Shown: piece after piece, positions 45,734 through 54,875 of the stretch
How positions within the stretch are numbered: position 1 is the first letter of the stretch
How the letters are laid out: each line of letters starts with the position of its first letter
NCBI RefSeq assembly: GCF_900200035.1
Contig: NZ_FZTC01000017.1
Location: 1-64,000 of the forward strand
Source: Klebsiella grimontii
GTDB lineage: Bacteria; Pseudomonadota; Gammaproteobacteria; Enterobacterales; Enterobacteriaceae
DNA: 64,000 bases
Direction: 5' to 3'
Notes under the pieces: model-generated
The model's input: only the letters and a program-made list of their open reading frames with translations
Databases searched by the model: none
Told to the model about the DNA's origin: nothing
Made by a program: the position numbers and the translations under genes

Positions 45734-47041
45734 TTAATGGTAGGCTGGAAGCCAGTTGCCATGCGCTTCAATCAGTTCATCGCACAGCTTGCGGATGTCA
45801 TCGATCGACAGTTCGGCGGAAGTGTGCGGGTCGAGCAGCGCAGCATGGTAGATAGCTTCGCGCTTGCGCGTAACCGCCGCCTCGACGGTCAACAGCTGGG
45901 TATTGATGTTGGTACGGTTCAGCGCCGCCAGCTGCTCAGGCAAGTTGCCGACGTAGCATGGCGTAACGCCCTGTCCATCCACCAGACAAGGTACTTCGAC
46001 GCAGGCCTCGGAAGGTAAGTTGGCGATCAAACCGGTGTTGAGCACATTACCGCCAATTTTATAGGGCCGATCGGTTTCCATCGCTTCGATGATATAAGAC
46101 GCGTATTCATGGGTACGGCTGTGGGTCAGGCTGGTGTCATGGGTCAGCGCCACTTTCTGCTGCTGCCATTGTTCAATCTGCTCAATACACCGGCGCGGAT
46201 ATTCATCCAGCGGAATATTGAATCGCTCGATCAGCTCCGGGTAGTTGCGTTTGATCCAGTAAGGCATGTATTCGGCGTTGTGCTCTGACGATTCGGTAAC
46301 GTAATAGCCGAAAATTTTCATGATTTCATGGCGCACCATATCATCATGCTTGCCCTGCAGGGCGCTGGCCCGGCGCTTAATTTCCGGGTACAGATCCTCG
46401 CCGTGGCGGCGAATGTCCAGCAGCCAGGCCATGTGATTAATACCCGCGATATGAAATTGCACGTCGTCGGTTGGCATATCCACGCTTTTCAACAGCGTTT
46501 CAGCGCAGACCTGAACGCTGTGGCAAAGTCCGACCGTTTTCACCTCCGTATGACGCAGCATAGCGCCGGTTATCGTGGCCATAGGATTGGTGTAGTTGAG
46601 TAACCAGGCATTCGGGCAGACGGCTTCGATATCCCGTGCGAAATCAAACATTACGGGTATGGTGCGCAGCGCGCGGAAGATACCGCCAATCCCCAGGGTA
46701 TCGGCAATCGTCTGCCGGAGACCATATTTTCTCGCGATAGTGAAGTCGGTAATGGTGCAAGGGTCGTAGCCGCCGACCTGGATGGCGTTCACCACGTAAT
46801 GGGCGTTTTTCAATGCCGCACGGCGGTTCTCAACGCCAAGGTAAGCGGCGATCTTCGCTCTGCCCGCATTGGTATTGCTGTTGATATTGTTCAACATGGC
46901 GAGAGATTCATTGAGACGCGCGCCGTCGATGTCGTACAGCGCAATCTCCACCTCTTTCAGCGTCGGGGTCGCCATAATGTCCCCGAGTACGTTTCTGGCG
47001 AAAATGGTGCTGCCCGCGCCCATAAATGTCACTTTAATCAT
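45734..47041 (-). CDS. Alpha-galactosidase, GH4 (MelA-like)
   Basis: 435 aa. NAD-binding 'FMGAGSTIFARNVLGD' at the N-terminus; 'GLCHSVQ' (about 174), the metal/substrate motif specific to GH4 alpha-galactosidases, and 'AGINHMAWLL' with the metal His. Also 'YVTESSEHNAEYMPYW'. GH4 enzymes use NAD+ and Mn2+ with a redox-elimination mechanism. Homologous along its length to E. coli MelA (451 aa) but clearly not the same gene. Forms an operon with the permease; divergent from the AraC regulator. Confidence 0.9.
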   Translation of the reverse strand: MIKVTFMGAGSTIFARNVLGDIMATPTLKEVEIALYDIDGARLNESLAMLNNINSNTNAGRAKIAAYLGVENRRAALKNAHYVVNAIQVGGYDPCTITDFTIARKYGLRQTIADTLGIGGIFRALRTIPVMFDFARDIEAVCPNAWLLNYTNPMATITGAMLRHTEVKTVGLCHSVQVCAETLLKSVDMPTDDVQFHIAGINHMAWLLDIRRHGEDLYPEIKRRASALQGKHDDMVRHEIMKIFGYYVTESSEHNAEYMPYWIKRNYPELIERFNIPLDEYPRRCIEQIEQWQQQKVALTHDTSLTHSRTHEYASYIIEAMETDRPYKIGGNVLNTGLIANLPSEACVEVPCLVDGQGVTPCYVGNLPEQLAALNRTNINTQLLTVEAAVTRKREAIYHAALLDPHTSAELSIDDIRKLCDELIEAHGNWLPAYH

Positions 47042-47240
47042 GGTATTTCTCCGTTCCTGCTGTTTTGGTCAGGCAGAATGTACGCTGCGGCGTGACCCGG
47101 AAATATGGCTAAATGTGATATTGCTATGGCGAAAAATGATGTCGCAAAGAAAGTGTGAGCCAGCTCTGAATCTGACTGAACCGGGGGACTTTACTGGCGG
47201 TATCTCTGATAATGTGAGGGGAAAAAAGCGCGAGTTACTG

Positions 47241-48080
47241 ATGCACAAGACTTTTACCCTCAATCATACCGACAATATCGAATTGAACTTGTACCAGTAC
47301 GGCGAGGAGAGTTGTCATAAGGGGCACCGTTATGGCCCCGCTGTTCGCCAGCATTACCTATTTCATTATGTGATAAGTGGAACCGGCACCTTTTACAGTG
47401 AATCCGGCGCTTTTCCTGTCGTCGCGGGGGAGGGGTTTTTGATCCACCCCCATGATGTGACCACCTACTGCGCGGATAAAAAAGATCCGTGGCATTATAT
47501 GTGGCTTGAGGTCGATGGGCTGATCGCCGCCAGAATTTTCGCGGAGTGCCATCTGAGCCGGCAATCACCGATTTACCGGCCCAACCTGAATAAAGACAAC
47601 GTCAGCGCCCTCGGCTACCTGCGGCAAATTGTCGAACATGGCGATGAACACCGGCTGAAGGTGCAGGGGCTGTGCTATCTCTTCTTTTCGACCTTAATCA
47701 GCAATACGCATGATCAAAGGGCTCCTCTCCGTGATGACAAGACCAGGCACCTGCAAAAGGCGATCAAAAAAATTGAAAATCGCTACCACGAACCTCTGAG
47801 CGTTGAGAGCCTGGCCGCATACTGTAATATCAACCGCAGCTACCTTTGTCGGTTGTTCAAAAGCGCCTACGGTATAGGTCCCAAGGCGTATTTGCTCAAT
47901 TTCCGGATGAGCATCGCCGTCAGCCTTCTCAAAAACAGCAATACGGCGATTAAAGTGGTGGGCATTTCCGTAGGCTATGAAAATCAGCTGCATTTTTCTA
48001 AGGCTTTTAAGAAAATGCACGGCGTGTCTCCGGCTAAATGGCGGCAAAAATACCTTTCTGAACAGCAGGCGGCGAGGTGA
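47241..48080 (+). CDS. AraC-family regulator of the alpha-galactoside genes (MsmR-like)
   Basis: 279 aa from ATG 47241; a longer frame from 46869 overlaps the GH4 gene and is rejected. N-terminal cupin sensor (about 20-150, 'HYLFHYVISGTGTFYSESGAF' region) and C-terminal double HTH ('SVESLAAYCNINRSYLCRLFKSAYGIGPKAYL' region and 'VVGISVGYENQLHFSKAFKKMHGVSPAKWR' region). Likely activates GH4/permease transcription in response to melibiose or a related sugar. Confidence 0.88.
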   Translation: MHKTFTLNHTDNIELNLYQYGEESCHKGHRYGPAVRQHYLFHYVISGTGTFYSESGAFPVVAGEGFLIHPHDVTTYCADKKDPWHYMWLEVDGLIAARIFAECHLSRQSPIYRPNLNKDNVSALGYLRQIVEHGDEHRLKVQGLCYLFFSTLISNTHDQRAPLRDDKTRHLQKAIKKIENRYHEPLSVESLAAYCNINRSYLCRLFKSAYGIGPKAYLLNFRMSIAVSLLKNSNTAIKVVGISVGYENQLHFSKAFKKMHGVSPAKWRQKYLSEQQAAR

Positions 48081-48266
48081 TGTTTACCGCTTATTCAAAT
48101 CTGTGGTGTGGTTGAAATAAAGTTGTATCGGGGGGAGCCGATGCTTTTGTTGGCAGAGGATTTTGTCTGATACAATTTTGCACGACCTTGCATCAAGCGA
48201 AATTGTGGCTGAATGATAAAATGGTCACTATTTGTCAATCAAAGACCATCACGTTAAGCTAACAGA

Positions 48267-48881
48267 ATGACTAAGAATATGAACGTACCATCAGCACGTG
48301 GCCCACTCGATCACAGCGTCCGGGAGCAAATCGTCAACGCCGCATTTGAGCATTTCGGGCATTACGGCTACGAAAAAACCACCGTAGCGGAATTAGCTAA
48401 ATCTATCGGTTTTTCAAAGGCCTACATCTATAAGTTTTTCGATTCCAAACAGGCTATCGGCGAAGTTATTTGCGCTAACCGCCTGGAGACGATCATGACG
48501 GCGGTACTTGCAGCGGTGGCGGATGCGCCATCAGCCAGCGAAAAATTACGCCGCCTCTTTCGCGCGCTCACCGAAGCGGGAAGCGAACTGTTTTTCCACG
48601 ATCGTAAGCTCTACGACATTGCCGCCGTCGCCTCGCGGGATAAGTGGCCTTCAACGGAAAGGTATGCGGAACGCCTGTTAAAGCTGATTGAAAGCATCGT
48701 TGTCGAAGGCAGGCAGGCCGGCGAGTTTGAGAGGAAAACCCCTCTTGACGAGGCAACCTATGCGATATACATGGTGATGTGCCCCTTCATTAACCCTGTT
48801 CAGCTGCAGTTTAACCTCGAAACGGCGCCGACGGCGGCGGTCATTCTCTCCTCGTTGATTCTCAGAAGCCTGGCCCCCTGA
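48267..48881 (+). CDS. TetR/AcrR-family regulator, target unknown
   Basis: 204 aa. N-terminal HTH 'TTVAELAKSIGFSKAYIYKFFDSKQAIGEVI' region (about 39-69); C-terminal helical ligand domain. ATG 48267 is used, though ATG 48279 is also possible. No adjacent gene faces it closely: the leftward neighbour is convergent-independent and the AraC gene points the same way 186 bp upstream. Its regulon cannot be inferred. Confidence 0.82.
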   Translation: MTKNMNVPSARGPLDHSVREQIVNAAFEHFGHYGYEKTTVAELAKSIGFSKAYIYKFFDSKQAIGEVICANRLETIMTAVLAAVADAPSASEKLRRLFRALTEAGSELFFHDRKLYDIAAVASRDKWPSTERYAERLLKLIESIVVEGRQAGEFERKTPLDEATYAIYMVMCPFINPVQLQFNLETAPTAAVILSSLILRSLAP

Positions 48882-49028
48882 ATGATGACCGCTCTTTTTT
48901 TGGTCACGGGTCTGAGTATTCGGGAGCTGATTAAGGGTTTCCCATGCTCAGGCTTTTTGCCGTTTGTCGTCCGTACCGGGATTTGATGGCCCAGCTGAAG
49001 CATTTTTTACAGTCATGGCGATGCATAT

Positions 49029-50231
49029 CTACTCAAGAAAAGCGTAAATCATCAGTAGCCAGAGTAGGGCGCCGACGATAATTATCATTTTCAGAAGGAC
49101 ATTGCTGGCCGGGAAAATATATACCGGCGGTAGGGCGGAACGCCTGGCATTAATGAGTAAATAAGGCGGCAATAATATACTCCATAGCACCAGTGAAATG
49201 CCGGCAAAGGCCAGAGCAGATAAAAATCCTTGCGGGGCGAAAATACAGGCCAGGGCGGGAGGGAAATAGGTCAGAAATATTGCCAGCGGACGCGATCCCC
49301 GGCGGCTGATTTTATTCAGTATATCCTCAAGATAATCACTCAAGCCGATTGAGGCCGACATCAGTGAGGCTAAAACGGCAATACACCCAAAGGAGACCAG
49401 CGTCATACGGGTCGCCGAGGTGGTCTGGTGGATATTAAGGGCGGTAATAAAGGCCCCGATGTTCCCGCCCTGGTCGCTGACATGCTGGATCGCCTGAGGC
49501 GTGAGTGCGCCCATGGTCAGCGTCAGCCAGAAGGCGTAGACGATCAGCGAAACCGCAAAGCCGTAATAGAGAGAGCGGGTAACCGCGCGATGATTATCCC
49601 GTCTGTACATTCTGCTCAGGGAGGGCACGCTGCCATGAAAGCCAAAAGCGATAATACAGACCGGCACGATCGGCAGGTAATACCCGAGCGGCGTGCTGGC
49701 GGAGATGTCGAACAATCTGAGCGGCTTTACGCCACCCGCGGCACCGGCGAACAGCAGAAAAAACAGGGTGAACTTGGCGGCGATAAGGCCTGAAAGGATA
49801 TAGCCGGGTAATCTGCCGCCTGCCCACAGGATCGCCGAGGTCGTCAGCGACAGCAGAATTATCGGCAGCCAGCTGCGGTCCCTGGCAGCGGGCGGTAAGA
49901 GATCGCGTAATATTGACGCGGCGCCTGAGATGTACGCGTAGGTCAGTAGGTAGAGCACAAAGCAGAAGGCTATCCCGATGATAACGCTAGCGGCGGGGCC
50001 GAGCAGCGCGTTGGTGAAAGTATGAAAGCTGGCGCCGGGAGGAAATCGCATCGTGATGTCAACGAGGATTAGCCCCGTCATCAGCATCAATATGCCCGTC
50101 GCCGACAGGATCAGCAGGCCTTTTAAAAACCATACGTGGACGAACGCGATCGGCAACGCGAACATGCCGCCGCCGATAATGGTCGCCACCATGAGAGACG
50201 TTCCGCGCAGAGGGAACCCTGTTCCTTTCAT
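49029..50231 (-). CDS. HAAAP-family (aromatic/hydroxy) amino-acid permease
   Basis: 400 aa, 11 hydrophobic segments. 'GTSLMVATIIGGGMFALPIAF' (about 9-29) and 'GFHGSVPSLSRMYRRD' (about 197-212) are hallmarks of the Mtr/TnaB/TyrP/SdaC group. It is the last gene of the leftward AOS-exporter cluster, 50 bp after the synthase, so it may supply the amino acid used by that enzyme. Confidence 0.87.
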   Translation of the reverse strand: MKGTGFPLRGTSLMVATIIGGGMFALPIAFVHVWFLKGLLILSATGILMLMTGLILVDITMRFPPGASFHTFTNALLGPAASVIIGIAFCFVLYLLTYAYISGAASILRDLLPPAARDRSWLPIILLSLTTSAILWAGGRLPGYILSGLIAAKFTLFFLLFAGAAGGVKPLRLFDISASTPLGYYLPIVPVCIIAFGFHGSVPSLSRMYRRDNHRAVTRSLYYGFAVSLIVYAFWLTLTMGALTPQAIQHVSDQGGNIGAFITALNIHQTTSATRMTLVSFGCIAVLASLMSASIGLSDYLEDILNKISRRGSRPLAIFLTYFPPALACIFAPQGFLSALAFAGISLVLWSILLPPYLLINARRSALPPVYIFPASNVLLKMIIIVGALLWLLMIYAFLE

Positions 50232-50281
50232 ATGAATGAGTGTCCGTAAGCGGCCTGACGAAGCAGGCCGGCAGCAGCTAT

Positions 50282-51511
50282 TTATCTCGTGGCTTCAGCC
50301 AGTGACTCTCTGAAGTTTCGATAGAAGTCGTCGATTTGCCCGCTCTCGTGGAGAGCAGACAACGCGCAGCGCAAAATGGCGTGCCCTTCTTCAACGGTCG
50401 GATACATCGCCACGGTCGTCGCGAAGCCGCGATCGTGCAGCTTTTTGCACATCGTGATGGCGAGATCTTCGTTACCAATCAGGATCCCCCGAATCGGCAT
50501 CGTGGTGCCCCGGTTAACGATTTCGGTCTTGCCGAAAACTTCGTCAAAATAGCGAATAACGTTCTGTAGCTTCTCCTGGCGGGCGGCGACGGTGCCGTCC
50601 AGGTGGAGGTCGGCGGCGGCTACGCAGGCGGCAATCCCTGGTAATGACGGCGGTCCGCCAAAGGCGTAGGTTGTGCCGTAGGTCTTAATAAAATTGATGG
50701 TCTCTGCGGCGTGACAGGCGATAAATCCGCCGTGCGAGCCAAATGCTTTAGACAGCGATCCGGCGATAATAATACGCTCGTCAAGCCGATGGCCTAGGCA
50801 TGCCATCACATATCCCGAACCGTAGTCGCCGTAGATAGAGGTGCCATGCGCATCGTCTATATATGCGTAGCCGTCATACTGATGCGCCAGGCGGACAATC
50901 TGCGCGACCGGGGCGACTCCGCCCATGGAGCCTACGCTGTCTGATACCGAGATCGGCGTCAGTCCCTGGCTGGCGGCATAGCGAAAGGCCTCTTCGATCC
51001 GCGCCGTATCCTGGAAATCAATTCTGACGACGTCCCCGAACTGCTGTAAAAGACCACGGTTGATTTGCAGCGTCGCGTGGGCGGTCTTCTCCATAATAAA
51101 ATAGGGTTTTTTACTGAACGTAAAATGCGGCAGCGTTCCGGACGCCAGCAGCGGTAATACCGCGATATGGCAGGGCGTCACCGCGTTAAACGTCAGGGTA
51201 TGAGCTCCATGCATGATTTGGTTCAGTCGCGCTTCCAGCTGCGGGAACAGATCGACTTTTACCCGCGTTCTGGCGACGGAAACCTGCACGCCAAAACGCT
51301 CAATCGCGTCGATAACCGCTTTTTTCAGCGTCGGATGAGTCTCCAGCCCAAGATAGGAACATGAGACAAATTCCACCATTTTTCTGCCATCGTCGAGGGT
51401 AATGACCTTGCCATCCCTTTTGGCTACCACCAGTTCATTAATATGTTCAGAGAACACCCTGGTTTGATATTTTAGCGATCTATCTATTTTCCTTTTTTGC
51501 CAGTTTTCCAT
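50282..51511 (-). CDS. Alpha-oxoamine synthase-family PLP enzyme
   Basis: 409 aa. 'FVSCSYLGLETHP' (about 48), 'YIDDAHGTSIYGDYGSG' (about 217; Asp219, His222) and PLP Lys255 in 'AGSLSKAFGSHGG' define the AOS family (BioF, KBL, ALAS, SPT, CqsA), which condense an amino acid with an acyl thioester, losing CO2, to give an alpha-aminoketone. Not BioF or Kbl by context: no biotin or tdh genes, instead an amino-acid permease, two exporters and a diiron oxidase. In Vibrio, CqsA makes the CAI-1 signal by this chemistry. The start overlaps the upstream MFS gene by 28 bp and has AAGG 7 bases before it. Confidence 0.87.
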   Translation of the reverse strand: MENWQKRKIDRSLKYQTRVFSEHINELVVAKRDGKVITLDDGRKMVEFVSCSYLGLETHPTLKKAVIDAIERFGVQVSVARTRVKVDLFPQLEARLNQIMHGAHTLTFNAVTPCHIAVLPLLASGTLPHFTFSKKPYFIMEKTAHATLQINRGLLQQFGDVVRIDFQDTARIEEAFRYAASQGLTPISVSDSVGSMGGVAPVAQIVRLAHQYDGYAYIDDAHGTSIYGDYGSGYVMACLGHRLDERIIIAGSLSKAFGSHGGFIACHAAETINFIKTYGTTYAFGGPPSLPGIAACVAAADLHLDGTVAARQEKLQNVIRYFDEVFGKTEIVNRGTTMPIRGILIGNEDLAITMCKKLHDRGFATTVAMYPTVEEGHAILRCALSALHESGQIDDFYRNFRESLAEATR

Positions 51512-52623
51512 TGCGTTACCTTCATTGTCGTGACTACCAGAAGAGATAAAATTGCCAGCGTTAACGTGCTCGTGCCGAGGGTTCTGTCAAACCCCAGGCC
51601 GGTATCCGTGAGTTTTACAGCGAAATAGCTGATGGCGCCGGCGCAGACTGTTTGAATAAAACCGGTGACTGATGCCGCAATACCGGTTTTAGTACCTTTG
51701 ATTTGCAGTGCGATAAAGTTGGCGGTCGGGTAATAGGCGCCAAGGCTGAAATTAAAAATCATCGATCCAGCGATGCATAATATGAGTGAGTGGCAACCGA
51801 TAATAAATGGAGAGACCGCCAGCGCATTCATGATAAACAAAATCCAGGGATTATTTATGCGCTCAAATTTTGAGAACTGATTGCCAATAATAAAAAATAA
51901 AACGGAAGCGGAAAACAGCAGTGAGTAGTGCATTGTGCTCAGCCCAAGCTGCTGCATAAAAATGGCTGGCGACAGCGAGATATAGCAAAACAGCGAACTC
52001 AGGATCAGTGAAACCAGAAGTGTTCCCTGGATAAATGCCGGCGTGATAAACCCGGAAGAAGAGGGCGCCGCAGCGCTATCGCGATGCCCAAGGCGGCGCG
52101 GAGACAGCAGGAGGGTAACGACGCTAAACAGGGCCATAACGAGGAAGATATGGTTCCAGCTCAAATGGCCGAGGATCGCGGCGCCGGCCAGCGGTGCAAT
52201 AAGCGGAACCACCGCGCTGGCGGAAGAAATATCGGAAAGGGCGCGCTTGAGCGTCAGAGGAGAAAAAGTCTCTTTGGCGATGGCTTTAGACAGAACCGGT
52301 CCTGCCCCGGCGCCCACGGCCTGTAATGCCCTACCGGCCAACAGCATTGATAAACTATCGGAAATAAAACAGAGGAGGCTCCCTGCCAGGAAAAGCAAAA
52401 AGCTGGCCGTCAGCACGCGTAATTTACCCAGTTTTTCGCCGATAAACCCTGATAATAATTGGCTACAGGCGTATATCACCAGAAAACCGCTAATGGTTAA
52501 CTGAATAGATGAATAATCGCTGTGGAACGCTTTTTGTAACAGGGGCAGCGCCGGCACGATCATATCTGTTGCCAGCGCGGAAACCGATGCGGCGAGAATA
52601 AGGTATAAGTATATCCTGAGCAT
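51484..52623 (-). CDS. Bcr/CflA-type MFS exporter
   Basis: 379 aa, 12 TM, slightly short. 'ATDMIVPALPLLQKAFHSDYSSIQLTISGFL' region (about 18-48) is the typical Bcr/CflA opening, and 'GRALQAVGAGAGPVLSKAIAKE' region (about 97-118) the motif C zone. Between the DMT exporter and the synthase, so probably exports the cluster's product or confers self-protection. Confidence 0.88.
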   Translation of the reverse strand: MLRIYLYLILAASVSALATDMIVPALPLLQKAFHSDYSSIQLTISGFLVIYACSQLLSGFIGEKLGKLRVLTASFLLFLAGSLLCFISDSLSMLLAGRALQAVGAGAGPVLSKAIAKETFSPLTLKRALSDISSASAVVPLIAPLAGAAILGHLSWNHIFLVMALFSVVTLLLSPRRLGHRDSAAAPSSSGFITPAFIQGTLLVSLILSSLFCYISLSPAIFMQQLGLSTMHYSLLFSASVLFFIIGNQFSKFERINNPWILFIMNALAVSPFIIGCHSLILCIAGSMIFNFSLGAYYPTANFIALQIKGTKTGIAASVTGFIQTVCAGAISYFAVKLTDTGLGFDRTLGTSTLTLAILSLLVVTTMKVTQWKTGKKGK

Positions 52624-52670
52624 GTTAAACTCTTCGGTTAATATGGATTACAATGTGGCGTTATTATTAA

Positions 52671-53570
52671 TTAATGCGCCGCTGTTTTTTTAGCGAGTGA
52701 ACAAATCGCGATCCCGGTCAAAATTAGCAGCGTGCTCAGTAAGTGATAGAGGTGCGGCTGGGTGTGTAAAAACAGAATGCTTAATATGCCGCCAGACAGC
52801 GGAATAATATGGGTATAAATTTCCCCGCGAGTGGCGCCAATGGCCGCGATGCCTTTATTCCAGAATAAGTAGGCCAGCCACGAGGGGAAAATAACCAGGT
52901 ACGCCAGTCCGGTCAGGAAAGAGATATCGTGGTACGAAGCGAATGAGGTAGCGGGGTGCCGCCACAGCCAGAAAATCACCACCGGAAGCAGAATAAGGGC
53001 GCCGAGAAGCGAACTGACGGCGACGAAAGCGTTGGCGGGGATACGACGATCTTTGTTACGTAACAGAGAGCAATATACCGCCCAGCTTAGTGCGGACCCC
53101 ATTGCCCACAGATCTCCCTGGCTGAAGCCTTTTAGCCCCTCTGCGCTGGTCAGGTTGCCGTGCAGAAGCAGCAGCAGGACGCCTGCGGTGCTAAAGAGCA
53201 CTCCCCACCAGTTACGCGCCGACACCCGGTCACGGAAAATCAGCCGATTAATAATAAGCACCATGCAGGGGGTCGCAGACATGTAAATCGCTGCGTTCAG
53301 CGCCGAAGTCGACTGCAGGCCAATATAGAGAGTTAAGGGAAAACTTACCTGCCCGCACAGCGTTAAGATCAGCAGCGTTGGCGCATTTTGGCGAAACAGC
53401 AGCCGACTGTCGCGGATTTGCCGCTGATAGAGCAATACCAACAGTATCGCGGTCAACGCCCATCTCGCTTCGGTCATCAGGATCGGGTCCGCGCCCTGAA
53501 CGAGAATATGCCCTACGACATAATTCCCTCCCCAAAACAGGGCCGCCAGCGTGAGTAACAGGTAAGGCAT
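52671..53570 (-). CDS. EamA/DMT-family transporter
   Basis: 299 aa from ATG 53570 (AAGGA six bases upstream; 53585 is an alternative). Ten helices in two EamA repeats (about 5-135 and 150-295), with 'ALFWGGNYVVGHILV' and 'TLLILTGIAI'. DMT exporters such as RhtA, YdcZ-like or PecM-like proteins release amino acids and metabolites. First gene of the leftward group; divergent from the diiron oxidase across 213 bp of very AT-rich DNA. Confidence 0.88.
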   Translation of the reverse strand: MPYLLLTLAALFWGGNYVVGHILVQGADPILMTEARWALTAILLVLLYQRQIRDSRLLFRQNAPTLLILTLCGQVSFPLTLYIGLQSTSALNAAIYMSATPCMVLIINRLIFRDRVSARNWWGVLFSTAGVLLLLLHGNLTSAEGLKGFSQGDLWAMGSALSWAVYCSLLRNKDRRIPANAFVAVSSLLGALILLPVVIFWLWRHPATSFASYHDISFLTGLAYLVIFPSWLAYLFWNKGIAAIGATRGEIYTHIIPLSGGILSILFLHTQPHLYHLLSTLLILTGIAICSLAKKTAAH

Positions 53571-53783
53571 GCTGATTCCTTGCATCGCTTCGAACTGTAC
53601 TAAATGGTAACTTTATTTTTTTTAATATATCAATTAAATTTTATTGTTATTTTGGGTTTTTGCTATTTTTTATTTAAAAAACAAATAATTAAAACTTTGT
53701 TACGCATGTGCAAAAAATCTGATTGCAGCATATATATCTGTACGATAACGTATCTATACCATGCTTTATACAGGGATAAATCG

Positions 53784-54875
53784 ATGCGTAAGACAGAAAA
53801 TGGTTTCACCGGGAACGAACCGCATTCCGCAATGGCCAGGCTCTCTCTGGATGACATGATTGATCAGCTTCTCCACAGCAACGCGCTTTCACTAAAACTT
53901 ACGGCTAATCCGCTACTGGCCGACAGAGTCTGGTACCTGACTGAAAACACCTGCATCAAGGCTTTTACCGCCAACGACCCGCAGGCTAAAAAGCGTGCCC
54001 ACGGCGCGCTGTTTAAACTGTACCAGGCTTGGCTGGCGGAGCCGCTATCGGCGGCGGCAAAAAACCAGTTCCATCCCTTGCTCTGCGGGATCAGAAGCTA
54101 CATCGAGACAGAATGGCTTCGGGTGGAAAAAAAACGGTTCGCTTTCCCGGCACCTGCGCTTAACGCCGGCAATATCGTTGAGGAACTTCGTGACCTCTGT
54201 CAGAAACACCCGGCCTCGCACCATCCTCTGTTTGATTTTCTCGCTTCTTCCGCTTCCGCTACGCAAATCGACTATTTCTTCAAAAGCGATAGCGCGCTGA
54301 ATCTGCTGTTTTTCGATCTGGTGGCAATGGGGCTGGTCGGTTCTCTGCCGGAAACGCGCGCAGAGATTGCCCAGAATCTCTGGGATGAAATAGGCCAGGG
54401 CAGCCAGGAGATCACGCACGTTAATCTGTATAAGGATTTACTGAAGCGAAGGGATATTGCGTTGCCTGAAAATCATTTCGCCCATCTGTACGACTGGCAG
54501 GGACTCGCTGGCTACAATGCGTTTATGTTGGGCGGCGTTAACCGTCAGCATTACTACAAATCGCTTGGCGTCATGGCGATGACGGAACTGTTGGATCCGC
54601 CGCAGTACCAGAAGCTGGTGACAGGTTGCCGCCGTATTGGGCTATCGGATCGCGACGTCCATTATTACTCAGAGCATATCGAGGTTGATATCGGCCACGC
54701 GGATGGATGGCTGAATAACGTTATCGTGCCGATCGGCAATAAAAATCCGGCTGCGCTGGAAGAGGTCTACTCTGGCGCAGCGCTGCGTCTTCAGACTTGC
54801 TGCGATTATTACGATTGTCTGCTGGAGGCGTTACGCACGCTCGCTGACCGCGAATCAGAGAGTACCGCCCTCTGA
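53784..54875 (+). CDS. Haem-oxygenase-like diiron oxidase (HDO / iron-containing redox enzyme)
   Basis: 363 aa from ATG 53784, with CAGGGA 7 bases upstream; the longer frame from 53604 is unsupported. The C-terminal ~200 residues carry the HDO ligand set: Glu202 (LWDEIGQG), His212 (EITHVNL), Glu268 (MAMTELLDPP), then His298, Asp302 and His305 (SEHIEVDIGHADG). HDO relatives include UndA, BesC and SznF, which perform oxidative C-C cleavage or N-oxygenation on fatty acids and amino-acid derivatives. Divergent from the exporter/synthase genes and convergent with the TetR, it likely modifies the synthase substrate or product. Confidence 0.85.
   Translation: MRKTENGFTGNEPHSAMARLSLDDMIDQLLHSNALSLKLTANPLLADRVWYLTENTCIKAFTANDPQAKKRAHGALFKLYQAWLAEPLSAAAKNQFHPLLCGIRSYIETEWLRVEKKRFAFPAPALNAGNIVEELRDLCQKHPASHHPLFDFLASSASATQIDYFFKSDSALNLLFFDLVAMGLVGSLPETRAEIAQNLWDEIGQGSQEITHVNLYKDLLKRRDIALPENHFAHLYDWQGLAGYNAFMLGGVNRQHYYKSLGVMAMTELLDPPQYQKLVTGCRRIGLSDRDVHYYSEHIEVDIGHADGWLNNVIVPIGNKNPAALEEVYSGAALRLQTCCDYYDCLLEALRTLADRESESTAL

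Noticed and set aside
46869-47240. N-terminal extension of the AraC gene at 47241
   Set aside because: It is antisense to the GH4 start and lacks AraC-type sequence; ATG 47241 gives the normal family length.
47101-47240. CRP site in the GH4/AraC divergent region
   Set aside because: TGTGA half-sites occur but none has a matching TCACA half at the right spacing.
53604-53783. 60-codon N-terminal extension of the HDO gene
   Set aside because: AT-rich, hydrophobic translation of a promoter region; ATG 53784 has a good ribosome site.
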